Assembly (NCBI RefSeq): GCF_000298295.1
Contig: NZ_AMGM01000047.1
Location: forward strand, 1 to 34,867
Direction: 5' to 3'
From: Cecembia lonarensis LW9
GTDB taxonomy: Bacteria; Bacteroidota; Bacteroidia; Cytophagales; Cyclobacteriaceae
Length of the DNA stretch: 34,867 bases
Every line of letters starts with the position of its first letter. The first letter of the stretch is position 1. This document shows positions 15,917-24,047 of this stretch, one piece after another. A program made the position numbers and the translations under genes. The notes under the pieces are model-generated. The model saw only the letters and a list, made by a program, of their open reading frames with translations. It was not told where the DNA came from and searched no databases.

Positions 15917-17198
15917 AGCTTGCTTTATATGCATTTACAAATCTTCTGAAAATAACGGAAGTAATTATATAACTCACAAAACCAATAAGTATATGAGCAT
16001 ATTTAGCTCCCTCTATTTCATAAACAGCTATTAAGTAAAACAGGATTGGAAAAGAAATTAATAAGGAGACAAAAGAGGAACGGAAGTTTAAATTAAATTT
16101 CCCCATGCCCATCAAAGCAGTTCCCTTAATGATATTCATACTTCTCAAAGCCCAACCGACGGATAAGAGATAAAAGAAGATAATTGAATCGTTGTACTTG
16201 TCATTAAACATTATTGGCAATAAAAAAGATACTGTTATTACACCTCCAGTGACTACCAGGACAATAAGTATATGATTTAGTAGGTTATACTTTTTATAGG
16301 TAAGATACCATTCATCAAACTTTAAAGATTTAGCAGAAAAAAAAGGCAAAGCGATTTGCTGTATGCTGGACGGAAAAAGCTGATAAATTGACACTAAGGT
16401 AAGCGCAAACATATAAAACCCTACTACAGCCCTATCCGCAACAAAGTAGTTGATCAAATATACATCCACTGTTGTGAGAAAAGCGCCAGTGACATTAGCG
16501 GCTAAAGCAAAAGAAGCAAGCTTCCACATATCCAAAAAATGAGAGGAATTAAACCAAACCGATATTCTTTTAAGGATATTTTCCTCAATTTGAAATTCAA
16601 AAATTAAAAGTCCAAGAATTCCTGTGCAAACCACAGCCCAAACATAGCCTTGTAAACCATATTTCCAAGTGGATAATATGATTATCACTACTGAAATCAC
16701 TTTGATCAATGATTGAAAAAATGCCATTTTTTTAATCTCCCTTATAGCCTGAAAATAAGATATGTAAACCGCTTGAAGCGTTAAGGGGAGAAGAAAAATC
16801 GCATAATATGGAAATACTTCCTGAATCCCAATATCTTTTGACAAAAACCCGAGGTTGTTGAGCGCCAGCATCAAAAAATAAAAAATAAAAAAAGATGCGA
16901 AAGCAATAAATAAGGCAATGTTAAAGTATTGAATCCTAAAATGCTCACTGATTTTATCCGATGCAAGCTTGACAAGTGAAACATTGAAACCCAAACCGCC
17001 TAAGATTGAAGCAAATCCTAGGTATGTCTGCATGATCTTAATCCTACCAATATCTGTAGGTTCTAAAAAGCCTGCCACAAAAAGCTGGGAGGCAAATCCT
17101 GCTAAAAAAATTAGTCCATTGGCAGTAAACAAATGAAAAAGCCCCTTGCTGGCAACATTTTTTACTTCGTTTAATGTAGCTTCGAGCTTTTGATTCAT
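15909..17198 (-). CDS. Wzx-type polysaccharide flippase
   Basis: A 429-residue membrane protein of the MOP/PST superfamily with about twelve predicted helices. It begins with a soluble stretch and then GLFHLFTANGLIFLAGFASQ, LEPTDIGRIKIMQTYLGFAS and GGLGFNVSLVKLASDKISEH, the N-terminal pattern typical of Wzx flippases. It moves the undecaprenyl-linked repeat unit across the inner membrane for Wzy. It starts immediately after the asparagine-synthase-like gene (no gap) and is the only flippase in the window. Confidence 0.88.
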   Translation of the reverse strand: MNQKLEATLNEVKNVASKGLFHLFTANGLIFLAGFASQLFVAGFLEPTDIGRIKIMQTYLGFASILGGLGFNVSLVKLASDKISEHFRIQYFNIALFIAFASFFIFYFLMLALNNLGFLSKDIGIQEVFPYYAIFLLPLTLQAVYISYFQAIREIKKMAFFQSLIKVISVVIIILSTWKYGLQGYVWAVVCTGILGLLIFEFQIEENILKRISVWFNSSHFLDMWKLASFALAANVTGAFLTTVDVYLINYFVADRAVVGFYMFALTLVSIYQLFPSSIQQIALPFFSAKSLKFDEWYLTYKKYNLLNHILIVLVVTGGVITVSFLLPIMFNDKYNDSIIFFYLLSVGWALRSMNIIKGTALMGMGKFNLNFRSSFVSLLISFPILFYLIAVYEIEGAKYAHILIGFVSYIITSVIFRRFVNAYKASYV

Positions 17199-18881
17199 TT
17201 AGTCAAAAAGTAGTGCTATAGATCTTACCAACGAAAGACAAAGCATTTTTTCAAATATGTTCCCTTTGGAATAAAGCTCATCGATGTCTTTAAATAGCTT
17301 ATTAGGCAGAAAAGTGCTCCTTTCTTCCAATTCATTTTTCACACCATCAATCAGTGATTTAAATCTTCCATTGGTAGAATACCAATAATCCAATGGAATG
17401 TAAGTGTTATTTGAGTTTGTAAATTGCCTAACGACCTTGTTATAAACCTTGGCCCCGAATATTTTGAATTGGTTTTTGGTAGGCGGGATGCCATAATGCC
17501 AAGGGTACTTCGCTAAGTCAGGATGATTGGTATTTAACCAATCAATCGTCAATCGGGCATTGTACCTCAATTTGGGGCTTATGCTGTAAGCCAATGACGC
17601 GAAATTGGCTTCCATATAAGGATAAGTTGTATGAGCAAATGGCTGCATCATCCAATTTCCATTATGTATGGCATTAAAACCTCTGTTGTAGGTAACAAAC
17701 ATCTCATCGGTGGGGTAATTTTTAAAAATATTGTCTAGGATTTCCCCTGGTATCCTGTCAAACAACCTAGCTGATACCGCATAGCGCTTATCTAATCTTG
17801 GCTCGGTATGATTTTCTTGGAACAAATAGCCACCTTTACTGCTTTCTGCCAATCCACCATGGTGAGCTAATCCAAAAGAGTCAAAGTTTATTTTTTTAGA
17901 AATATTGTAGGTTTGAGCTGCCCCAAAATAATAAACACTGCAGTTGTTCAAAATTAATGGCGTATCAACATCAAGGAGATAGCTCCCCCCATTCTGCAGC
18001 AGAACCATGTGCTCTATTTTCAAATCTTCACAGATACGTCTTGCCACAGTTTCATCATCCGTATAACCTTGAGAAAAAGTCAAGGCCGTAATATCTCTAA
18101 AACCATATTTATGGCCTAACATAAGCGTCAGTCTGGAATCAAGTCCACCGCTTAAGGTAGAAAGATGGCTTTTCCCTTGCCTGATATCAAAGGAATAGGC
18201 ATGGTCAAGGCTATCTTTAAACAATAAGTCCAATTGATGGATTAAATCTTTATTCAATTGATGATGTTTAACATCTTCATAAAAGCTGTGGTATTGAGCA
18301 ATTTCAACATGGTTATTTTTTACCGAAATGCATTTTCCTGCTGTAAGTTTTTTGACACCATCGATTAAAGTAAAGTCTTCCAGCAGGTATCCCATGGATA
18401 GCAGCATATAAGCTGCAGGCTCAAATAGCTGATAAGATTTTCCAAATTTTTTCAGCATTTCTTTTATCCAAAAAATAGATGATGAAAAAAGAAAAAAATC
18501 ATCATGATCGTAATAAAAAATCTGCTTGGACCCAACAGGGTCATTTGCGAGAAATACTGATTCCGCATTGGCACCAAAACTAAAATAGGAAAAAGTACCA
18601 GATACTTTTTTAAAATTCTTTTCAAATGAACCCAATTCATTGGCAAACCCAAATTCACCATTGGTCAAAGCACCTGATACACCAAACACTTCATTGTTTT
18701 CAGAAGAAATGAAAGATGTTTTTACGGGGTTGTTGTTATCATAGAGTGCAAACTTCAGTCTTCCTCTCTCCAAGCAATCCTTTTTGCCATAGTGCCTATT
18801 TAACTCCTCCGGAAAAAAAACTTCTAAAAGGAAATGTTTAGAATTTTGATTTTTTATAAAAACTCCTGTGAAGCCACTCAT
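17199..18881 (-). CDS. Asparagine-synthase-like amidotransferase lacking the glutaminase Cys
   Basis: A 560-residue protein of the asparagine synthase B family. The N-terminal part (about 1-145) keeps the Ntn-hydrolase pattern (VSGTFSYFSF, FLANDPVGSKQIFYY), and the PP-loop ATP site SGGLDS is at 244-249, followed by TLTFSQGYTDDETVARRIC. The start MSGFTGVF aligns with the family start MCGIAG, so the nucleophilic Cys2 is Ser. Amide transfer from glutamine is therefore doubtful; it may use free ammonia or a separate glutaminase, or form another bond. WbpS-type relatives amidate uronic-acid carboxyls in O-antigens, and this locus makes a uronic acid, so a ManNAc3NAcA amide is a plausible product. 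Overlaps the upstream GT by ATGA-type coupling. Confidence 0.82.
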   Translation of the reverse strand: MSGFTGVFIKNQNSKHFLLEVFFPEELNRHYGKKDCLERGRLKFALYDNNNPVKTSFISSENNEVFGVSGALTNGEFGFANELGSFEKNFKKVSGTFSYFSFGANAESVFLANDPVGSKQIFYYDHDDFFLFSSSIFWIKEMLKKFGKSYQLFEPAAYMLLSMGYLLEDFTLIDGVKKLTAGKCISVKNNHVEIAQYHSFYEDVKHHQLNKDLIHQLDLLFKDSLDHAYSFDIRQGKSHLSTLSGGLDSRLTLMLGHKYGFRDITALTFSQGYTDDETVARRICEDLKIEHMVLLQNGGSYLLDVDTPLILNNCSVYYFGAAQTYNISKKINFDSFGLAHHGGLAESSKGGYLFQENHTEPRLDKRYAVSARLFDRIPGEILDNIFKNYPTDEMFVTYNRGFNAIHNGNWMMQPFAHTTYPYMEANFASLAYSISPKLRYNARLTIDWLNTNHPDLAKYPWHYGIPPTKNQFKIFGAKVYNKVVRQFTNSNNTYIPLDYWYSTNGRFKSLIDGVKNELEERSTFLPNKLFKDIDELYSKGNIFEKMLCLSLVRSIALLFD

Positions 18882-20035
18882 TTTTCTAATTCATATTGCG
18901 TGACCCAATTTTTTTTAATGGTATCCCAAGAAACTATTTCGAAAACTATTTCTCTATTCCGCTTTGCATTGCTTTTGTGGAAATCCAAGTTTGAAAGAAC
19001 ATCCCCCAAGGCTTCGGGTAAATCAGTAGGGCTTTCAATCCAGATGGCATATATGCCTTTATCAATCAATAAGTCATAGGGTAGCCATTTGCCAATAATT
19101 GCCACGGAACCTGCAGCTAAATGCTCAAGCATACTTGCTGAAAATTGATCCCTGGTTTGAATATGTATAAAAATATCAGTAGCAAGCCTTAATTTTTTTA
19201 AGTCTTCCAGATTTAAATATTCTTCCAAAATCCTTACGTCAAGTGTGGAATCTTTAATTTTTGTTTTAAGTGTAGCGATTGATTCTGCTTTTCCCGTGCC
19301 ATAAGTCATGGGGAAAACTATCTTAAAACCAGTAAGCTTTCTTTCATGCTGTTTGATTGCTTCCCAAATCTGTTCATGTTGTACAATTTTAGCGCCGTTG
19401 TATCCGCCGGTAATCACTTTTTTGTTAAACCCCAAGTTTTCATTAGCCATAGAGTAATTCCAGTTATCAAGGAAATACTTAAAATCCTTAAAGGAATTCA
19501 TGAGAGGAAACAATATGCCACTTGATTTAGAACTGGGATTTATTTGATAGTATTGGAAAATTTTCTTTAAAAAAACAGGGTTAGTCGTAAAAATGCCATC
19601 AGCCAGATCAATGGTTTTTTTATTGCACAAATGATGAACCATTCCAACTTGGTTAAAATCTGATCCAAAAAATGATAAATACAACTTGTTTGTTTTTTTT
19701 CTCAATATTCCACTGATTAAGGCAAGATACCAATGGTGATAATGTATATGAATAATATCATATTGGTCTAATGATTTGGAAATTCCAATTAAGTTAGAAA
19801 AAGAAAAGAGTATGCCTACTTTTCGGAGCTTAGTAAGCTTACCTTTGATATATTCATTAGAAATCACTCTGCTGAAAAGTGTGTGATGCAACTTCCAATC
19901 AGAATCCGATAAAGGAGAAATGATAAAACAATCAAGCTCTAAGTCATATTCCTTCTTCAATTGCTTCAAAGTTGGAGCAACAAAGGTTTTTATCAAATGG
20001 GATTCAGAAACGATTAATATTTTTTTCTTAGCCAT
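18878..20035 (-). CDS. GT4-like glycosyltransferase
   Basis: A 385-residue GT-B protein. The N-terminal half has ILIVSESHLIKTFVAPTLKQ, YDIIHIHYHHWYLALISGIL and LSFFGSDFNQ; the C-terminal half has VFPMTYGTGKAESIATL, ATDIFIHIQTRDQFSASMLE and HLAAGSVAIIGKWLPYDLL, equivalent to the GT4 donor-site region. Related proteins occur in polysaccharide loci of many Bacteroidota; donor unknown. It overlaps the CBS-nucleotidyltransferase gene by 8 nt upstream and the asparagine-synthase-like gene downstream. Confidence 0.8.
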   Translation of the reverse strand: MAKKKILIVSESHLIKTFVAPTLKQLKKEYDLELDCFIISPLSDSDWKLHHTLFSRVISNEYIKGKLTKLRKVGILFSFSNLIGISKSLDQYDIIHIHYHHWYLALISGILRKKTNKLYLSFFGSDFNQVGMVHHLCNKKTIDLADGIFTTNPVFLKKIFQYYQINPSSKSSGILFPLMNSFKDFKYFLDNWNYSMANENLGFNKKVITGGYNGAKIVQHEQIWEAIKQHERKLTGFKIVFPMTYGTGKAESIATLKTKIKDSTLDVRILEEYLNLEDLKKLRLATDIFIHIQTRDQFSASMLEHLAAGSVAIIGKWLPYDLLIDKGIYAIWIESPTDLPEALGDVLSNLDFHKSNAKRNREIVFEIVSWDTIKKNWVTQYELEK

Positions 20036-21071
20036 TAAAAAATTTCGCCAATAAATTTGCTTCTCCTATATCCTTCCATGATTTTTCACTGACAGGGAAC
20101 ACCCCTACCCGACCCTCACGTTGGATTATTTTGTTGATCAGATCAGTTATATGAAAAAACTCATTCTGAGGCACCTCCTCAATTAAATGCGGTTCTAATA
20201 CATACATCCCACTGTTGATTTTAAAAGTAAGTTCAGGCTTTTCTGTTAACGCAAGTAATTGCCCTTTTTCTCCGGTTTCTAAGGTACCATACGCAATTGG
20301 AAAATGCTTCAAAGCAGCAACAAGGGTAATTTCGTTGTTATTTTCCTGGTGATATTTTAAAATGTTACTATAATCTTCTTCGATGATTATATCACAGTTA
20401 CTGACAAAAAATGTTTCGGTGATTTTCCCCTTCAACAAATGTAGACTTCCGGCAGTACCTAGTGGTTTATCCTCCACAAAGCATTCTGTTTTAAATGGCA
20501 GTTTTAAAGAATTTAAATAAAAATCAATGAGCTCTGCCTTGTAATTGACTGATACATAAAACTGATTACATCCATGCCTGTAAAAACGTGAGAAAATTTC
20601 TTCCAGCATCGTTTTATCTCCAATCGGAATCAGAGGCTTTGGTAACACGTTTGTAAGAGGTTTCAATCTTGTACCAAAACCTCCCGCCATCACTACTACT
20701 GGAAGGTTGAATGACTCTTGAACTTGATTCCTTTCACCAAATATATCCTCCCAAAAATGAATATCTACCAAATCACCCTTATTATCCAAAACGGGACACA
20801 TCTCCATTCTATACTGAATCATTAAGTCTCTTATCTCACTAAATGATAAATTTTGATTAGCATAGCGAATATTTTTTCTTAAAACAGTATGTACTGGTGT
20901 ATCTAAATTTTGATTATTTATGATGGCTCTCTGAATATCACCAATACTTAGGAGTCCCTCAAATTTACCTCTATCTAAAACCAAAAGAAGCTTTTTATCG
21001 AGTGCATCCATTTTTTTTAATGCCTCTAAAAGTGATGAAGTGGTATCAATATACCTATTCTTTAGATCCAT
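20028..21071 (-). CDS. CBS-domain sugar nucleotidyltransferase (PtmE-like)
   Basis: A 347-residue protein with a tandem CBS pair (about 8-110; SLLEALKKMDALDKKLLLVL, GLLSIGDIQRAIINNQ) followed by an NTP-transferase domain (about 124-347) with VVMAGGFGTRLKPLTNVLPK, then FFVSNCDIIIEEDYSNILKY. The G-x-G-T-R and PKPL motifs bind the NTP and sugar phosphate. This architecture and length match Campylobacter PtmE, a glucosamine-1-phosphate guanylyltransferase that feeds the GDP-linked legionaminic acid pathway. CBS domains suggest adenine-nucleotide control. It directly follows legB, legC and a NeuD-family acyltransferase, supporting that role, but the nucleotide used is not provable from sequence. 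Overlaps the acyltransferase by 17 nt. Confidence 0.8.
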   Translation of the reverse strand: MDLKNRYIDTTSSLLEALKKMDALDKKLLLVLDRGKFEGLLSIGDIQRAIINNQNLDTPVHTVLRKNIRYANQNLSFSEIRDLMIQYRMEMCPVLDNKGDLVDIHFWEDIFGERNQVQESFNLPVVVMAGGFGTRLKPLTNVLPKPLIPIGDKTMLEEIFSRFYRHGCNQFYVSVNYKAELIDFYLNSLKLPFKTECFVEDKPLGTAGSLHLLKGKITETFFVSNCDIIIEEDYSNILKYHQENNNEITLVAALKHFPIAYGTLETGEKGQLLALTEKPELTFKINSGMYVLEPHLIEEVPQNEFFHITDLINKIIQREGRVGVFPVSEKSWKDIGEANLLAKFFNG

Positions 21072-21702
21072 TGCCTTCTTTTCTAATTACTGGATTTCCA
21101 AAATAAACCCCTTCAAAATTTATATTTTTAACAACGACACTGCCTGCCCCTATGGTAACTTTTGAACAAATACTTGTATTTTGTTTGATAACCGTGTTGG
21201 CTCCAATAAAAGAACTATTTCCAACCGTAACATTTCCACATAATACTGAGCCTGGAGCAATATGAACGTAATCACCAATTTTACATTCATGCTCAATTAC
21301 TGAATTGGTATTGATAATTGAGCCTTTCCCTATTTTCGATTGTGCATTTATTGATACTTTTTTTCCAATATAAGTAGAAACACTTATTAAAGCTGTATTT
21401 GAAACATTAGCACTTGGATCTATCAAAACAAACTGCTTTAAATTTAGCACTTCAAAAAAGTGAATTAACTTAGCTCTTATATTATTTTCTCCTACAGCCG
21501 GAAAAACTAAACTATCTTTCACAATTGATTTTACATCGACACTTTTTTCAAAACCTAAATAAGGCAAGTTGTATGGATTAAATTCGGTTTCCTTCAAATC
21601 AAAATATCCAGCTATATGAAACCCAGCATCCAAAAGTGACTCTATAATCACATATGCATGTCCTGAGTAACCAAAAAGAAAAACTGACTTAGGATCTGAC
21701 AC
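21055..21702 (-). CDS. NeuD/PglD-family acetyltransferase (LegH-like position)
   Basis: A 215-residue protein: N-terminal Rossmann-like domain (VFLFGYSGHAYVIIESLLDA) and a C-terminal left-handed beta-helix with hexapeptide repeats from about residue 95 (IGKKVSINAQSKIGKGS, INTNSVIEHECKIGDYVHIA, VTVGNSSFIGANTVIKQN) ending NPVIRKEGNG. It starts at a GTG that overlaps the last codons of legC; no ATG is available nearby. Placed after LegC, it most likely acetylates the 4-amino group to give the 2,4-diacetamido-2,4,6-trideoxy sugar nucleotide. It is the second such acyltransferase in the locus (the other is at 1953-2594). Confidence 0.83.
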   Translation of the reverse strand: MSDPKSVFLFGYSGHAYVIIESLLDAGFHIAGYFDLKETEFNPYNLPYLGFEKSVDVKSIVKDSLVFPAVGENNIRAKLIHFFEVLNLKQFVLIDPSANVSNTALISVSTYIGKKVSINAQSKIGKGSIINTNSVIEHECKIGDYVHIAPGSVLCGNVTVGNSSFIGANTVIKQNTSICSKVTIGAGSVVVKNINFEGVYFGNPVIRKEGNGSKE

Positions 21703-22831
21703 TGCTCGGAATATTTACAATTCGTTCTTCTAAAAACTCTGAATTTTTTTGTGAATCGCGATAACAATGTTGGTACATCGGTAAGCGATACATCAATTGC
21801 CATATAGGTCGGGTCATGGTTTTGGCTTCGTTGGTGGCCGTCAAAAAAGCATTGCGTTCCTCAATGTTCTCCAACTCTACACACATCAACCAATAATTCG
21901 CTTGGGTATCCTCCAATTCTGTTCTAAACTTGATGTTTTGTCCAGTAAAAAAGGCAGCATAGTCTTGTGCTAATGCACGCTTATTGGCTAGAAAGCTATC
22001 CAACTGCTCCAACTGCGCACAAACCAAAGCTGCATTCAAATTGGGCATTCTAAAATTGTAACCTACCTGATCATGCACATATTCATACGGATGAGGTACT
22101 TTAGCCGTTGTAGTGAGGTGCTTTCCTAATTTACCAAGTTCCTCGTTTTGGGTAACAATCATACCTCCTCCTCCACAAGTCACAATTTTATTACCATTAA
22201 AAGAAAAGACACCCAACTTCCCAAATGAACCTGTATGCTTTCCTTTATAATAACTTCCTAAAGATTCTGCCGCGTCCTCTATAATCGGTATGTTCCATTC
22301 GGCACAAACAGTCATCAATTCATCCAAATGCACCGGAAAACCAAAGGTGTGCATGGGAACACAAGCAGCAATTCTTTTTCCTGTTTTTTTATTAAAAGTG
22401 CCCGACTCCCTTCTTTCCCCAAACTCTTCCAAAAATTCCGAAACTGCTTTCGGCGAAAGACCCATGGTATCATAATCTACATCCAAAAAAACTGGTTCTG
22501 CCACGTTGTAATGAATAGCATTCGCGGTGGCCACAAAAGTAAGCGCCTGAGTAATCACCTCATCTCCCCTTTGTACACCTGCCATTTGAAGCGCTATCTG
22601 AAGACCTGCTGTACCATTGACCACGGCAACAGCTTTTGTTGTTTGGCTGATTTCAGCCATCATTTTTTCAGATAAACCCACATAAGCGCCTACAGAAGAA
22701 ACAAAGGTAGAATCCAAGGTATCCATCACATACTTCCGCTCGTTTCCATTAAAAACTGGAGCGTGTAGAGGTATGAAATCCTTGGAATTGAATTTATCCT
22801 GAATAAACTGAATTGTTTCTTTATAGCCCAT
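21689..22831 (-). CDS. LegC/PglE-family sugar 4-aminotransferase
   Basis: A 380-residue DegT-family PLP aminotransferase with LegC features: start MGYKETIQFIQDKFNSKDFI, LDSTFVSSVGAYVGLSEKMM, NGTAGLQIALQMAGVQRGDE, IPIIEDAAESLGSYYKGKHT with the PLP Asp, VFSFNGNKIVTCGGGGMIV with the PLP lysine at 215, and the C-terminus IVNIPSSVR. It aminates the 4-keto product of LegB. The frame opens at a GTG (22837), but the ATG at 22831, two bases after the legB stop, is the better start. Gene order legB-legC-acyltransferase-nucleotidyltransferase is that of legionaminate or bacillosamine loci. Confidence 0.88.
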   Translation of the reverse strand: MGYKETIQFIQDKFNSKDFIPLHAPVFNGNERKYVMDTLDSTFVSSVGAYVGLSEKMMAEISQTTKAVAVVNGTAGLQIALQMAGVQRGDEVITQALTFVATANAIHYNVAEPVFLDVDYDTMGLSPKAVSEFLEEFGERRESGTFNKKTGKRIAACVPMHTFGFPVHLDELMTVCAEWNIPIIEDAAESLGSYYKGKHTGSFGKLGVFSFNGNKIVTCGGGGMIVTQNEELGKLGKHLTTTAKVPHPYEYVHDQVGYNFRMPNLNAALVCAQLEQLDSFLANKRALAQDYAAFFTGQNIKFRTELEDTQANYWLMCVELENIEERNAFLTATNEAKTMTRPIWQLMYRLPMYQHCYRDSQKNSEFLEERIVNIPSSVRS

Positions 22832-22833
22832 TA

Positions 22834-24033
22834 TCACATTTTGGCATCCAAATACTTCCCAGTCTCCTTGTGATCAAAAGCAGGTAATAATTCATTGAAT
22901 AGATGGACCAAATCACTTTTTTTCCACTGCTTTTTATCCATTAATTCGTTGATTTCAGATAGAAACCAAGCTAACTTGTCATCTTGATACGAAAGACTAC
23001 TTTTCACAATTCCCAAATTCTCAAACCTCTCCATATCCAAGACTTCACCTTCCATAAAGAATTCTTCAAAATCTTTTTCTCCAGTGGTATCGCTGTGGGT
23101 AAAGTAGCAAGGCCACACTTCGACTCCGCTCAGTGACCGAGCTTTTTTATTGAAAAAGTCACGTGCTTCTTCTTCAGAAGCACAGATGTATGGTTCGTGG
23201 CCCAATTGTTTCAAATAGTTGACTGCAATTTCGGCGAAGGTGATCAAATGTAACTCTTCACTGAGTTTTGGAAAGAAGATGTCTTTATTATCTCCTAATA
23301 AACAAGACATGAGACACAATTCACCAGACTCCTGTGGTGTAACAAAGTACCGCTTGATATCATTGGGGGCTACTATGGGTTGCCTTTTTTGAATACGTTG
23401 GTTAAATCCATGTAATAAGGACCCATCAGAAAAGGCTACATTAGCAAATCGTGCTGTGGAAATCGCAATATCTCTACTTTCACGCATTAAAAATAACTCC
23501 ATGATCCGCTTGGAGGCGCCCATCATATTCACAGGGTTGGCTGCTTTATCTGTAGATACGCAGAAATATTTTTTGACTCCTTTTTCTTTGGATTGACGGA
23601 TGGATTTAAGCGTATTCAGAATATTGACCTCAATCATTCGCATCAAGGTGAAAGGATCTTTTTCACTTCTCACATGCTTCAGTGCAGACAGATTCAATAC
23701 ATAGTCATATTGTCCATCGGCTTCAATAAATGCATCGTAAATAGTTGACCCAATATCCAAAGCAAATGTTCTGAAATCACCATCAATATAGCCGTATGAA
23801 CTTCTTATATCCCTAACCAGCTCCACCAAATTATTTTCGCTGATATCAACTACATGAAGCTTTTTTGGATTGCGCTTGAAAATTTCTTTAGTGACCGCTT
23901 GACCTATAGAACCAGCTGCACCAATTACTAAAAACCGATTTGCCTTAACCAAATCTGACAGCTTAGAGCCATGATTTAGCAAATCACCTTCAAAAAGCAA
24001 TCTGTTCCTTCCAATCAAATTTAAAATATTCAT
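22834..24033 (-). CDS. LegB-type sugar-nucleotide 4,6-dehydratase
   Basis: A 399-residue extended short-chain dehydrogenase/reductase. NAD is bound by FLVIGAAGSIGQAVTKEIF (about 35-53); the active site region reads KYFCVSTDKAANPVNMMGAS with KR, where Met takes the place of the usual catalytic Tyr, as is normal for the FlaA1/PglF/LegB branch. The C-terminal part has WPCYFTHSDTTGEKDFEEFF, typical of LegB. It converts a nucleotide-linked GlcNAc to its 4-keto-6-deoxy form. The ATG at 24033 is chosen over an upstream TTG. Oddity: codons for SLSGVEV at 23116-23137 match a dispersed palindromic repeat of the flanks. Confidence 0.87.
   Translation of the reverse strand: MNILNLIGRNRLLFEGDLLNHGSKLSDLVKANRFLVIGAAGSIGQAVTKEIFKRNPKKLHVVDISENNLVELVRDIRSSYGYIDGDFRTFALDIGSTIYDAFIEADGQYDYVLNLSALKHVRSEKDPFTLMRMIEVNILNTLKSIRQSKEKGVKKYFCVSTDKAANPVNMMGASKRIMELFLMRESRDIAISTARFANVAFSDGSLLHGFNQRIQKRQPIVAPNDIKRYFVTPQESGELCLMSCLLGDNKDIFFPKLSEELHLITFAEIAVNYLKQLGHEPYICASEEEARDFFNKKARSLSGVEVWPCYFTHSDTTGEKDFEEFFMEGEVLDMERFENLGIVKSSLSYQDDKLAWFLSEINELMDKKQWKKSDLVHLFNELLPAFDHKETGKYLDAKM
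23116..23137. repeat. Dispersed repeat element embedded in legB
   Basis: The 22 bases from CACTTCGACTCC to CAGTGAC are a variant of the TACTTCGACTTCGCTCAGTT unit in the intergenic flank (about 1760-1779) and of TACTTCGGCTTCGCTCAGTA (about 305-324). Here the element is in frame and encodes SLSGVEV in a variable loop before the conserved WPCYF segment of LegB. Confidence 0.6.
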
Positions 24034-24047
24034 ATCCAAAAAACCGT

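Noticed and set aside
21055-24033. Complete legionaminic acid pathway
   Set aside because: No LegG, LegI (NeuB-like) or LegF (CMP transferase) is encoded in the window, so only the first half is supported.
22834-24033. LegB as a catalytically dead dehydratase because Tyr is missing from YxxxK
   Set aside because: Met at this position (MMGASKR) is the normal state in the FlaA1/PglF/LegB branch, so the enzyme is not judged broken.
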